Source: an uncultured Bacteroidota bacterium (lineage in GTDB: Bacteria; Bacteroidota; Bacteroidia; Chitinophagales; Chitinophagaceae). From it: a stretch of 64,000 bases of DNA. The stretch's first letter is position 1. Every line of letters begins with the position of its first letter. Below are positions 49,860 to 57,866 of the stretch, piece after piece. Location of the stretch: positions 62,001 through 126,000 of the forward strand of contig CAIJXT010000001.1 in assembly GCA_903824665.1 (NCBI GenBank), in the 5' to 3' direction. Both the position numbers and the translations under genes were made by a program. The notes under the pieces were generated by a model. The model was not told where the DNA came from. It saw only the letters and a program-made list of their open reading frames with translations, and did not search any database.

Positions 49860-50537
49860 ATGCAACGTATCATTCAGATCAATATCGCAGGCCGTATTGT
49901 ACCAATCGAGGAAGACGCCTATACGCTACTCAGCGACTATATCGCTTCACTTCGCCGCCAGTTTACCGGCGATGAAGGCAAAGAAATCATTGAGGATATC
50001 GAAAGCCGTATCTCTGAACTCTTTTCTACCCGGCTCGAAAGCGGGTTCCCGGCAATCGTCAGGGCCGATGTCCAGAAAGTTATCGAAACACTCGGCTCTG
50101 CCAGCGATCTGAAAAACGAATCCGGCTCCACCAACACCGGCGGAACACATACCAACACCGGACATACCCATTCCGGACAAAACAACTATTATCAGTATCG
50201 CCCGCGCAATGGTCGCTTACTCCGCAATCCCTACGACAAAGTCATTGGTGGTGTTTGCAGCGGCCTGGCGCTTTATTTCGATATCGACCCTGTGATCATC
50301 AGGCTCATAATGGCAGTGCTGTTCTTTACTATGGGTATCGGCCTCATAGCGTATGTCATAGCATGGGCGGTCATTCCCGCTGCCAAGTCCCCACAGGAGT
50401 TGCACAACATGACAGGCGGCGACCCGGTTACTATTCATGACATAAGTCGCAATGTAGGCGAAGAGTTACAGGATCTGAAAAAACGCGCAGAACAAATGAG
50501 CCGCGACCTCGGTGGCTATTTTAGCAGAAAAAAATAA
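49860..50537 (+). CDS. PspC-domain membrane protein
   Basis: 225 residues from MQRIIQINIAGRIVPIEEDA (the longer frame overlaps padR). Residues 1-85 form a conserved helical domain (EDAYTLLSDYIASLRRQFTG, then IEDIESRISELFSTRLESGF), then a Gly/Thr/His linker. The PspC domain follows (NPYDKVIGGVCSGLALYFDI and DPVIIRLIMAVLFFTMGIGL) with one or two membrane helices, and the C-terminus is a charged helix. The PadR-PspC pair is common in Bacteroidota and responds to envelope stress. Confidence 0.88.
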   Translation: MQRIIQINIAGRIVPIEEDAYTLLSDYIASLRRQFTGDEGKEIIEDIESRISELFSTRLESGFPAIVRADVQKVIETLGSASDLKNESGSTNTGGTHTNTGHTHSGQNNYYQYRPRNGRLLRNPYDKVIGGVCSGLALYFDIDPVIIRLIMAVLFFTMGIGLIAYVIAWAVIPAAKSPQELHNMTGGDPVTIHDISRNVGEELQDLKKRAEQMSRDLGGYFSRKK

Positions 50538-50699
50538 GAAGCCGGCTATATCTGTTCATTCGGTAAACACTCAAAAAGATCACCCCTGACCAAAAAATTA
50601 ATACAGCATTAAAAAGAATAAGAAGTAATTTTGCATGCTTTTTCGCAGGTAGTATGCTCATACCACCACTGAACCAAATTTTCTAAAACATGAGTGGCA

Positions 50700-52070
50700 A
50701 TGCTTGCACTGGATCTGAGGGAGAAAATTTTGGAGGGAGACCTCACCGATTTGCTGCGACACAGTGGTGACGAAGATTTTCCGGCTGAGGTAGCCCGGCT
50801 CCTTCAGTCTTTTACCAACGAGGAGGCCATCAATACCTTTCTTACTTTACCCGAAGATCTGCAGGTCAGAACATTTTCATTCTTCGACCACGTTATCCAG
50901 TTGGGTATCATGGAAGAGTTGCCGGGTCTGCAAAAATCCAATATTCTCAATAATCTCGAATCCAACGACCGGGTAACGTTTTTCGACACGCTCGATGGTA
51001 TCGAAGTCACAGAATACCTAAGCCTGCTCAACGACAAAAACAGACTCGCCACATACGATCTGCTGGGTTATCCCGAGCAGAGTGTGGCGCGCCTTATCAA
51101 TACACAGTTCACAACAGTTCGTAAAGAATGGACGCTGGGTCAGGCAGTAGAGCACATTCGTCGTTTTTACACAGATACGCCCGCCGCAAATGTGATCTTC
51201 GTAGTAGACAATAATGGCAAACTAGTAGATGATCTGGCTATTCGCAGGCTTATTCTGAACGACCAGTCCAAAAAGATCGAAGATATAATGGACGGCTTTT
51301 ACGTCAAACTCGACATTCAGGACAGTATCGATGATGCAATCCAGAAGTTCAAGGAGTATGATAGGGTAGCCATTCCGGTCACCAATAGCAACAACGTAGT
51401 GATGGGTGTGGTCACCATCGACGACGTGATCGATGAGGCAGAAGAAAAAGACACAAAAGACATGCAACAGTTCGGTGGTGTGGAATCCCTCGATCTGCCA
51501 TATGTGAAAACGGGCTTTTTCACCATGATCCAGAAACGTGCCGTTTGGCTCATCATTCTTTTCATAGGAGAGTTGTTTACAGCCACAGCAATGGCATTTT
51601 TCGAGCTGGAGTTGTCCAAAGCCATCGTACTGCAATTGTTCATTCCGCTCATCATATCCAGCGGCGGCAACACAGGATCTCAGGCAGCAACACTGATCAT
51701 CCGCGCCATGGCACTCAAAGAATTGTCTTACCGCGACTGGTGGTATGTGATGAAACGGGAGATATTTTCGGGGCTCACATTGGGCTTCATACTTGGACTT
51801 ATAGGTTTCATCCGCCTGGCTATTTGGCAAAACATGGGATGGTACAATTATGGTGCCCACTTCAATTGGATACTTGTAGCCCTTACCGTTTCACTGTCTG
51901 TCATAGGTATTGTACTTTGGGGTACGCTCACAGGCGCCATGATACCCATGATCCTCAAGCGTATGAAATTGGACCCCGCAACATCATCTGCCCCCTTTGT
52001 TGCTACACTTGTCGATGTTACCGGTCTGGTCATCTACTTCAGTATCGCGGCAGTTATTTTGGGTATTTAA
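50700..52070 (+). CDS. mgtE: Magnesium transporter MgtE
   Basis: 456 residues from the ATG at 50700 (a GTG two codons earlier is possible). An N-terminal superhelical domain (FLTLPEDLQVRTFSFFDHVI) is followed by paired CBS domains (AANVIFVVDNNGKLVDDLAI, YDRVAIPVTNSNNVVMGVVT). Five transmembrane helices follow, with the family signature PLIISSGGNTGSQAATLIIR. It is a Mg2+ channel gated by cytosolic Mg2+ binding to N and CBS domains. It stands alone after the padR operon, 163 bp away. Confidence 0.94.
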   Translation: MLALDLREKILEGDLTDLLRHSGDEDFPAEVARLLQSFTNEEAINTFLTLPEDLQVRTFSFFDHVIQLGIMEELPGLQKSNILNNLESNDRVTFFDTLDGIEVTEYLSLLNDKNRLATYDLLGYPEQSVARLINTQFTTVRKEWTLGQAVEHIRRFYTDTPAANVIFVVDNNGKLVDDLAIRRLILNDQSKKIEDIMDGFYVKLDIQDSIDDAIQKFKEYDRVAIPVTNSNNVVMGVVTIDDVIDEAEEKDTKDMQQFGGVESLDLPYVKTGFFTMIQKRAVWLIILFIGELFTATAMAFFELELSKAIVLQLFIPLIISSGGNTGSQAATLIIRAMALKELSYRDWWYVMKREIFSGLTLGFILGLIGFIRLAIWQNMGWYNYGAHFNWILVALTVSLSVIGIVLWGTLTGAMIPMILKRMKLDPATSSAPFVATLVDVTGLVIYFSIAAVILGI

Positions 52071-52154
52071 GCTGTTTGGTCTTTTGGCGTTGCCGCTTGG
52101 TCTATATTTGTTATCCATTCCTATTGCAGTTTGAACAGTGAACCGACAAATAAC

Positions 52155-53855
52155 ATGGAAGACAAATCTGGTATCAATATCAGACTGCTGTTCATTGGTT
52201 TGTGGGGGCTGATGCTCGTGCTCTACCTCCCTGCTGCACGTGCTGGTTTCGTATCAGATTTCACCGGCTGGCTCGACCAGCTCCGCAACCACAGCTTCGC
52301 CGAATATGTCAATCGCACCAATTTCACAGTGGTAAGCCTTTACCAGGTCACACAGGTTATCACATGGCTCTTTTATCAGGTTTTCGGTACCAACCCATGG
52401 CTCTGGCATCTGCTGTTCATCACTTTGCATGTTGTCAACACGTGCCTGCTGGCCGGCATTGTTGATCGTATGCTGCGGGATGCAGGTACATTCAACCGCA
52501 AAACAGGGGTGTATATAGGTGCTGTTTTGTTTTGCATCACCCCGTCGTTATCAGAGGTTGTCATTTGGGAGCCATCATTCCATTACCTTTCTGGCTTGTT
52601 GATGATATTGCTCATTCTCACCTGGGTACAGCAATACTACCACACCAGTGCACGCAGGTATATTCTGTTTGCAGCTGTAGTCTATCTCCTGTCCACCCAT
52701 ACGCTCGAGGTGTTTTATATAACCCCCTGGTTGGTCCTTAGTCTTGCGTTGTTTTACAGGTTGCAGCCGGTCGGAGATCGGGCCGCAACTACGCGTATCA
52801 TTCGCTGGTTCTTCGTCGTTGAATTGGTAATTTTCGTACTGCGCCTTATTGAGTATCGCCTGTTTTATGGCCAATGGGTATCCCGCATTGGTACAGACAC
52901 AGCTGCCTCGTTAAGTCATACAGGGCTTGGCAAACCAGCCAAATACTTGTTTCACCTGCTGTTTGCCGGCAGGTACCTGCCCGATGCTTGGCACATCGGC
53001 AGTCTTTCGGTTGAGCATATCAAAAACAGTTTCTACAGGTTTTGCGACGCACCGGCTGGTATCACTGCTTTTTATTCGCTGTTGATTTGTGTGCTGAGTT
53101 GGCATATGTTACATTTCACCCGGCTTCCCGGGTACCGCAGGGTGATGACCTTGCTTGCACTTTGGACTTTTGCAGCATTGTTTCTGGTTGCGCCTATGTG
53201 GTTTGGTGATATGTTCCTCATCATCTATGATCGCTACGCTTATTTTGCAGCAGGGTTCCTGTTCATGCTGTTAGGGATATATATGGCAGGCATATCCTTG
53301 AAAGGCGCACGTATAGCATTGCTGGCAATTGTCCTTTTGGTCAACCTTCGTTTCGCTGTTCAGGCAAGCAGATACTGGGGCAAGTCATCACGGATAGTAG
53401 AGCAACTGTTGAAGAATGTCCCGCAGCATTCCGGCAAAACAATCATTCTGCTCAATGTGCCACAAACAATGCATGGGGCGGCGATGATAGGCGCATCTGC
53501 CCAGCACGAATTCCTGCTGATGCATGACTTGTTGTTGCCCGCCCAGAAGTTGAATACAAAAGTTTACGATGCCCTCGGATACAATATGGCCACACCCGAC
53601 GACGGCGCGCATGTCACTGTCCTCAACGACAGTATGGTTCGTGTCACGCTCAATCAGTGGGGTACATGGTGGTGGTACGAGGGCCTGGGCGGACGCAGTT
53701 ACGAAAACACCGACTACCGCTTGAATCTGACAGACCCCGGCCACCAATATGAGCTCACTGTAAAAGGCCCTGCCAACCGGTATTTGCTGTTGTATCAGGT
53801 TGGCGAAAACTGGAAAGTGGTGGATATGGGGCTAACAAACCAGGAGCAGCATTAG
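52155..53855 (+). CDS. Polytopic membrane protein, possible GT-C-like
   Basis: 566 residues from MEDKSGINIRLLFIGLWGLM at 52155 (a TTG at 52131 is unlikely). About eleven transmembrane helices (LLMILLILTWVQQYYH, LTLHV-type repeats). Periplasmic loop motifs (FVSDFTGWLDQLRNHSFAEY) precede them and a soluble C-terminal domain of ~150 residues follows. The pattern resembles dolichol-sugar-type GT-C glycosyltransferases or PMT-like proteins, but I cannot assign a family. The stop overlaps the next gene's stop by 4 bp, tail to tail. Confidence 0.6.
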   Translation: MEDKSGINIRLLFIGLWGLMLVLYLPAARAGFVSDFTGWLDQLRNHSFAEYVNRTNFTVVSLYQVTQVITWLFYQVFGTNPWLWHLLFITLHVVNTCLLAGIVDRMLRDAGTFNRKTGVYIGAVLFCITPSLSEVVIWEPSFHYLSGLLMILLILTWVQQYYHTSARRYILFAAVVYLLSTHTLEVFYITPWLVLSLALFYRLQPVGDRAATTRIIRWFFVVELVIFVLRLIEYRLFYGQWVSRIGTDTAASLSHTGLGKPAKYLFHLLFAGRYLPDAWHIGSLSVEHIKNSFYRFCDAPAGITAFYSLLICVLSWHMLHFTRLPGYRRVMTLLALWTFAALFLVAPMWFGDMFLIIYDRYAYFAAGFLFMLLGIYMAGISLKGARIALLAIVLLVNLRFAVQASRYWGKSSRIVEQLLKNVPQHSGKTIILLNVPQTMHGAAMIGASAQHEFLLMHDLLLPAQKLNTKVYDALGYNMATPDDGAHVTVLNDSMVRVTLNQWGTWWWYEGLGGRSYENTDYRLNLTDPGHQYELTVKGPANRYLLLYQVGENWKVVDMGLTNQEQH

Positions 53856-54913
53856 ATCAGTATTTCTGCATCACCGCCTACCGGGTATCCGGTGCAGGTG
53901 AGAATGCTGCCATGCCGCAGCTCAGTATCGGTCAGTACTTCATTGTAGCTGTGCCACACCTGCCCGGATGTACATATTGCTGCGCAGCTTCCACATCTGC
54001 CAGCTTCACAACTGTAGGGCAACGACAAACCTTCCTGTTTCGCTGCCTGCAGTATTGTTTGAGGGTAGTGTACTGTGATATTGTATTTTCCGGTCGCTGT
54101 TACAATCCTGACAACGTGCGGTTCCCTATCGGGCGGCTCCGGCAACATCGCAGGCTTTTCAATACTGTCAAAATGTTCCTTACGAATCTGCTTACGGTTT
54201 GCTCCATACTCTTCCAGGGCATAGATCACCATACGCATGTATGCATATGGGCCACAGGTAAAGAACAGCATTTTGTCTGTGGTAGTACACCTGTTTTCCT
54301 CCAGAAGTGCTTTGACCAGCATCTTATTCAGCCGTGCTCTCGATAGGTCATAGGCATTACTGAAAAGGTATACAACTTTCAGCTGTTGCATGTATTGGGA
54401 AGCAAGCCTGGTCAGTACCTCAAAAAACACCGTTTCTGCCTGATTCCGGTTACTGTATACCAATACTATGCTGATATCCCGAAATTGGTACAGCAGGGTT
54501 TTGATTAACGGCAAAATTGGCGTTATACCGATACCTGCCGCAAAGAAGAAAACCTGCTGATAAGACGCAATATCTGGCGGCAGAGTGAAGAAACCGGATG
54601 GCCCCAGAATACGCAGTTGGTCTCCCGGTTTGCTTCGGTCAGCAAGCAACCGGCTGTAGGCGCCGTTATCTATCCGTTTAACGGTGAAGGACAGCTGCTC
54701 GTCAAAACCGGGTGTTGATGAAAGAGAGAAAGATCGTCTTTCTTCCTTGCCATGGTGAGTGAACGCCAGTGTGATGAATTGTCCGGCTTTGTACACAGGT
54801 GTCCGGCCTTCAGGAAAAGTCATATGGAAAGTCTTTACCCCGGGAACTTCTTCCTGAATTCCTGATATGGTAACTGATTGTGCCTCGCCTTTTTCTGTTG
54901 TCATCGCATTCAA
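53852..54913 (-). CDS. Flavin reductase with C-terminal 2Fe-2S ferredoxin domain
   Basis: 353 residues. The FNR part has RSFSLSSTP (FAD site) and FFFAAGIGITPILPLIKTLL (NADPH site). The C-terminal domain carries the plant-type 2Fe-2S motif SCEAGRCGSCAAICTSG plus a distal Cys in ILTCTGYP. This composition matches PaaE/HmpA-like oxidoreductases and the reductase part of phenylacetyl-CoA oxygenase. The electron acceptor is unknown; no oxygenase genes are adjacent. The start can be the first or fourth codon Met. Confidence 0.88.
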   Translation of the reverse strand: MNAMTTEKGEAQSVTISGIQEEVPGVKTFHMTFPEGRTPVYKAGQFITLAFTHHGKEERRSFSLSSTPGFDEQLSFTVKRIDNGAYSRLLADRSKPGDQLRILGPSGFFTLPPDIASYQQVFFFAAGIGITPILPLIKTLLYQFRDISIVLVYSNRNQAETVFFEVLTRLASQYMQQLKVVYLFSNAYDLSRARLNKMLVKALLEENRCTTTDKMLFFTCGPYAYMRMVIYALEEYGANRKQIRKEHFDSIEKPAMLPEPPDREPHVVRIVTATGKYNITVHYPQTILQAAKQEGLSLPYSCEAGRCGSCAAICTSGQVWHSYNEVLTDTELRHGSILTCTGYPVGGDAEILI

Positions 54914-54971
54914 AAACGATTAAAATTAGCCAAAGCATTTTGATTTTGACTGCACCCTTGCCGCATTTAGC

Positions 54972-54979
54972 TATTTTTG
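54972..54979 (+). promoter_or_regulatory. -7 element 4 nt before the arfB start
   Basis: TATTTTTG. With a start ~7 nt downstream, the transcript would begin at or near the GTG of arfB, so a leaderless mRNA is likely. Confidence 0.5.
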
Positions 54980-54983
54980 CACC

Positions 54984-55382
54984 GTGGTCGATTTTTCGTC
55001 TGAGATATCGTTTAAAACTGCCCGTAGCGGCGGTAAGGGCGGGCAGAATGTCAATAAGGTAGAAACTATGGTTGAAGCTTTGTGGCCTGTTGCACAGACC
55101 CGCATGTTCTTACCCGAAGAAGTAGAACGGATAATATCAAAGCTCAGCAGCAAATTAAACAAAGAAGGCTTCCTGGCCGTGAAGTGTTCTGAGACCCGCT
55201 CTCAGCTCGAGAACAAGCAGATTGCAGTGAATAAAATGCTCGAACTGGTTGCCAAAAGCCTGGTGGTGCCCAAAAAACGAAAAGCTACCAAACCCACTAA
55301 AGCAGCCAAAGAAAAACGGCTCGAGACAAAGAAGAAAGACGCGCTCAAAAAAGAGCTGCGCAAACCACCGTCCGACTCTTAA
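54984..55382 (+). CDS. arfB: Peptide-chain release factor-like protein, ArfB/YaeJ type
   Basis: 132 residues from a GTG at 54984. The GGQ motif (residues 19-21 in ARSGGKGGQNVNKVET) is required for ribosomal peptidyl-tRNA hydrolysis. The basic C-terminal tail (PKKRKATKPTKAAKEKRLET, then KKKDALKKELRK) is the feature by which ArfB enters the empty mRNA channel of stalled ribosomes. It lacks the codon-reading domains of RF1/RF2. It is divergent from the reductase gene, with the start adjacent to the promoter. Confidence 0.92.
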   Translation: MVDFSSEISFKTARSGGKGGQNVNKVETMVEALWPVAQTRMFLPEEVERIISKLSSKLNKEGFLAVKCSETRSQLENKQIAVNKMLELVAKSLVVPKKRKATKPTKAAKEKRLETKKKDALKKELRKPPSDS

Positions 55383-55391
55383 GCCTCGGGG

Positions 55392-56225
55392 TTACATAGC
55401 CACTATGTAATACACAAACACAAACGGTACCGCTATAAGCAAGGAATCGAACCGGTCTAGGGCGCCGCCGTGGCCGGGCATCAGAGTACCAGAGTCCTTT
55501 ACGTCAGCCATTCGTTTCAACTTCGACTCCAGCAGGTCGCCGAGTGTACCACCAACAGTCACACACAGCGATAGCATCATCCAGTGCAACCAGTGAATGT
55601 CGCTGGCGAAATGACCGTATATCACAGCTGCAATAATCGTCAGCAGAGCCCCGCCTCCGGTGCCCTCCCAGGTCTTCTTGGGCGAGATAGGCGAGAAGGG
55701 TGTCTTACCGATGAAAGAACCCACTATGTATGCCATAGTATCATTGATCCATATCATTACGATCACGGCAATGGGCAGAATGAAACTGTATTCCCGAAGC
55801 GTAGTAAGTAACACCAGCGGCAAGGTGATGTAAAACAGACCACCAATAGCCTGCATCAGTGCTGTAAGTGCGTTTTTGCGAAAAAGGGTGCAGGCCATAA
55901 GCAGCAAAGGCGGCAGAATGGGCAAAATGCGGAAAATTCCCCACAGAATCGGTTCAAGCCCAAAATCGTCCTTTGTAACCCAGAACACCATGACGAGAAA
56001 AAACCCGGTTATCTGAATTACAATTGGCAGCCAGCCCGGCCACCAGGCACCCTTGTCTATTTGCTGCATCAGTCTGAAGTAGTCGCGCAGGCACAAGGCA
56101 TTGATGAGGCAGGCAAGAATGAGAAAGGCCCATCGCTCCTGCCAGAACAAACCGGTAAGCATTATCGCGGCAAACACAATAGCACTGCCGGTCCGCTTAT
56201 AAAATGTTGGCATATTCAGGCCCAT
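55392..56225 (-). CDS. cdsA: Phosphatidate cytidylyltransferase CdsA
   Basis: 277 residues (or 273 from the Met at 56213). About eight transmembrane helices and the CdsA signature SKLKRMADVKDSGTLMPGHG with GALDRFDSLL at the C-terminus. It converts phosphatidic acid and CTP to CDP-diacylglycerol at the inner membrane. The start lies 24 bp from the dcd stop, so the two may be cotranscribed. Confidence 0.93.
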   Translation of the reverse strand: MGLNMPTFYKRTGSAIVFAAIMLTGLFWQERWAFLILACLINALCLRDYFRLMQQIDKGAWWPGWLPIVIQITGFFLVMVFWVTKDDFGLEPILWGIFRILPILPPLLLMACTLFRKNALTALMQAIGGLFYITLPLVLLTTLREYSFILPIAVIVMIWINDTMAYIVGSFIGKTPFSPISPKKTWEGTGGGALLTIIAAVIYGHFASDIHWLHWMMLSLCVTVGGTLGDLLESKLKRMADVKDSGTLMPGHGGALDRFDSLLIAVPFVFVYYIVAM

Positions 56226-56249
56226 CCCTAAGTAGCATTAACAGTGAGA

Positions 56250-56786
56250 TCAGAACTTGTTTTTCCACATCATACTCTCCACAGGCTTGTTGGTGCGGTC
56301 GTTGTATTTTGCGCCTTCCTTCTTGTTGTACAGGTTCAGTATTTCACCCTCGGTCACAAAGTAGATAAGCTGGCCTATAGGCATGCCCGCATAGATACGC
56401 ACCGGTTGCACGCAGGATATCTCCAGTGTCCAGGCATTACAGAATCCTACATCGCCCTTACCGGCAGTGGCATGAATATCAATGCCAAGACGCCCGGTCG
56501 ACGACTTGCCCTCCAGAAATGGGACATGAGCATGTGTTTCTGTATATTCCATGGTTACACCTAGGTATAGCATATGGGGCTGCAATACATATCCTTCAGG
56601 TGGTATCTCGAAGTGGGTGATCTCATTGTGTTTGCGGGCATCAAGCATGGTATCATTGTACATGGCCAGGTATTTACCCAGGTGTACGTCATATGAATTC
56701 GAACCGAGGTCACTGCGGTTAAATGGCTCTATCACTATTGTGCCCTTCTCTATTTCTTCTAATATCCTTGAATCCGATAAAATCAT
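56250..56786 (-). CDS. dcd: dCTP deaminase
   Basis: 178 residues. Catalytic Glu region CNAWTLEISCV, nucleotide-binding FLEGKSSTGRLGIDIHATAG and the C-terminal cap QLIYFVTEGEILNLYNKKEG match Dcd. It deaminates dCTP to dUTP, supplying thymidylate synthesis. A perfect -7 element (TATATTTG, 56798-56791) lies 4 nt before the ATG, so the transcript is probably leaderless. Confidence 0.95.
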   Translation of the reverse strand: MILSDSRILEEIEKGTIVIEPFNRSDLGSNSYDVHLGKYLAMYNDTMLDARKHNEITHFEIPPEGYVLQPHMLYLGVTMEYTETHAHVPFLEGKSSTGRLGIDIHATAGKGDVGFCNAWTLEISCVQPVRIYAGMPIGQLIYFVTEGEILNLYNKKEGAKYNDRTNKPVESMMWKNKF

Positions 56787-56790
56787 GTAG

Positions 56791-56798
56791 CAAATATA
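56791..56798 (-). promoter_or_regulatory. -7 element of dcd, leaderless
   Basis: Minus-strand TATATTTG, 4 nt before the ATG at 56786. No -33 word is recognisable. Confidence 0.55.
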
Positions 56799-56871
56799 TA
56801 ATATTCTCTAGCCTCTGACGGTAAAGACCGAAGTTTTTTGACAAAAGTTGATGGTTTAACTAATAAAATGA

Positions 56872-56879
56872 TATTTTTG
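56872..56879 (+). promoter_or_regulatory. -7 element of the DUF5606-type gene
   Basis: TATTTTTG, with TTG at 56848-56850 (spacer 21 nt). 18 nt before the ATG at 56898. Confidence 0.5.
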
Positions 56880-56897
56880 CTCCCCTTTCTAAAGATT

Positions 56898-57488
56898 ATG
56901 GAATATAAAGAAATAGTAGCGGTAACAGGCCTTAGTGGATTATATCAATTGCTGACCACCAAGAGCGATGGAGCAATCGTACGCAACGTGGCGGATAAAA
57001 CAACCAAGTTCATTTCGGCTCGCCAGCACAATGTAACACCGCTGGAAAGTATTGAAGTGTATACAACCGGTGACAATGTTCGTTTGCAGATCGTTTTTCA
57101 GAAAATGACCGAGCACGAAGCTACAATGCCACCTACAGCAGTAAAAACAGCAGACACCACTGCCATAAAAAGCTACTTCAAAAACATTTTCCCAGAGTTT
57201 GACGAAGAGCGCGTTTATGTAAGCGACATGAAGAAAATGCTGAAATGGCACGAGATTCTCAAGTCGAACGACCTGCTCCGTTTCGAAGCTCCTGAAGAGG
57301 AAGCAACGGAAACTGCTCCGGATGAAACTGCTGCGCCTGTAGCCGAAGAAACGGAAGAGGCAGAAGAAAAACCGAAAAAGGCTGCGAAAAAGAAGAAAGC
57401 AGATACTGATGCCGAACCTGCTGCAGAAGCCGCCGGTGAGGAAAAACCAGCTAAAAAGGCACCCAAGAAAAAGAAAACAGAAGAGTAA
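56898..57488 (+). CDS. DUF5606-type conserved Bacteroidota protein
   Basis: 196 residues from MEYKEIVAVTGLSGLYQLLT at 56898. The longer frame passes through the promoter. Residues 1-135 form a conserved domain (FISARQHNVTPLESIEVYTT, IFPEFDEERVYVSDMKKMLK) that I recall as DUF5606 and its partner domain. Residues 140-196 are an Ala/Glu/Lys-rich tail (EEEATETAPDETAAPVAEET, then PKKAAKKKKADTD) that should be disordered and may bind nucleic acid or ribosomes. Cytosolic, function unknown. Confidence 0.75.
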   Translation: MEYKEIVAVTGLSGLYQLLTTKSDGAIVRNVADKTTKFISARQHNVTPLESIEVYTTGDNVRLQIVFQKMTEHEATMPPTAVKTADTTAIKSYFKNIFPEFDEERVYVSDMKKMLKWHEILKSNDLLRFEAPEEEATETAPDETAAPVAEETEEAEEKPKKAAKKKKADTDAEPAAEAAGEEKPAKKAPKKKKTEE

Positions 57489-57577
57489 TAAGGAACTTCA
57501 TTCAAAGGCTATATCCGGTCTTGTATTTTAATGAAATACTTTTATATCTTTAGTCCCATTGCGAAACGTAATAGCCG

Positions 57578-57805
57578 ATGAAAAGAAAATTACTCATTCT
57601 TCTTGCTTTTTTTGCTCTGCTCCTTGAAATGAGCAGTTGCAGGATGCGCTATCCAAGTGGAGCCGGATACCGGGAGAATACACCATCAACGCGTACCCGG
57701 AGGCATTATGGTGCCAAAAAGACCATCAATCCCCGTAAGCACATGTGGGGTCCCAAGCGTTTTGGTCCGCGGCCTTATAATCACCGTGGCAGATACAGAC
57801 AATAA
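57578..57805 (+). CDS. Small basic lipoprotein
   Basis: 75 residues. MKRKLLILLAFFALLLEMSS then Cys21 forms a lipoprotein signal. The mature part is very basic, rich in Arg, Lys, Tyr and Gly (RTRRHYGAKKTINPRKHMWG), with a pI well above 10. Such lipid-anchored basic peptides are known from Bacteroidota genomes but I recognise no family. A role in peptidoglycan or LPS contact is only a possibility. Confidence 0.5.
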   Translation: MKRKLLILLAFFALLLEMSSCRMRYPSGAGYRENTPSTRTRRHYGAKKTINPRKHMWGPKRFGPRPYNHRGRYRQ

Positions 57806-57834
57806 CGATACAGTATACAGATAGTTTTATCAGG

Positions 57835-57855
57835 CAGCCGGGTATACCCCGGCTG
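57835..57855. terminator. Terminator hairpin between convergent genes
   Basis: CAGCCGGG (57835-57842) pairs with CCCGGCTG (57848-57855), followed by TTTT on the plus strand. It separates the lipoprotein gene and priA, which end toward each other. Confidence 0.75.
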
Positions 57856-57866
57856 TTTTCGTTGGG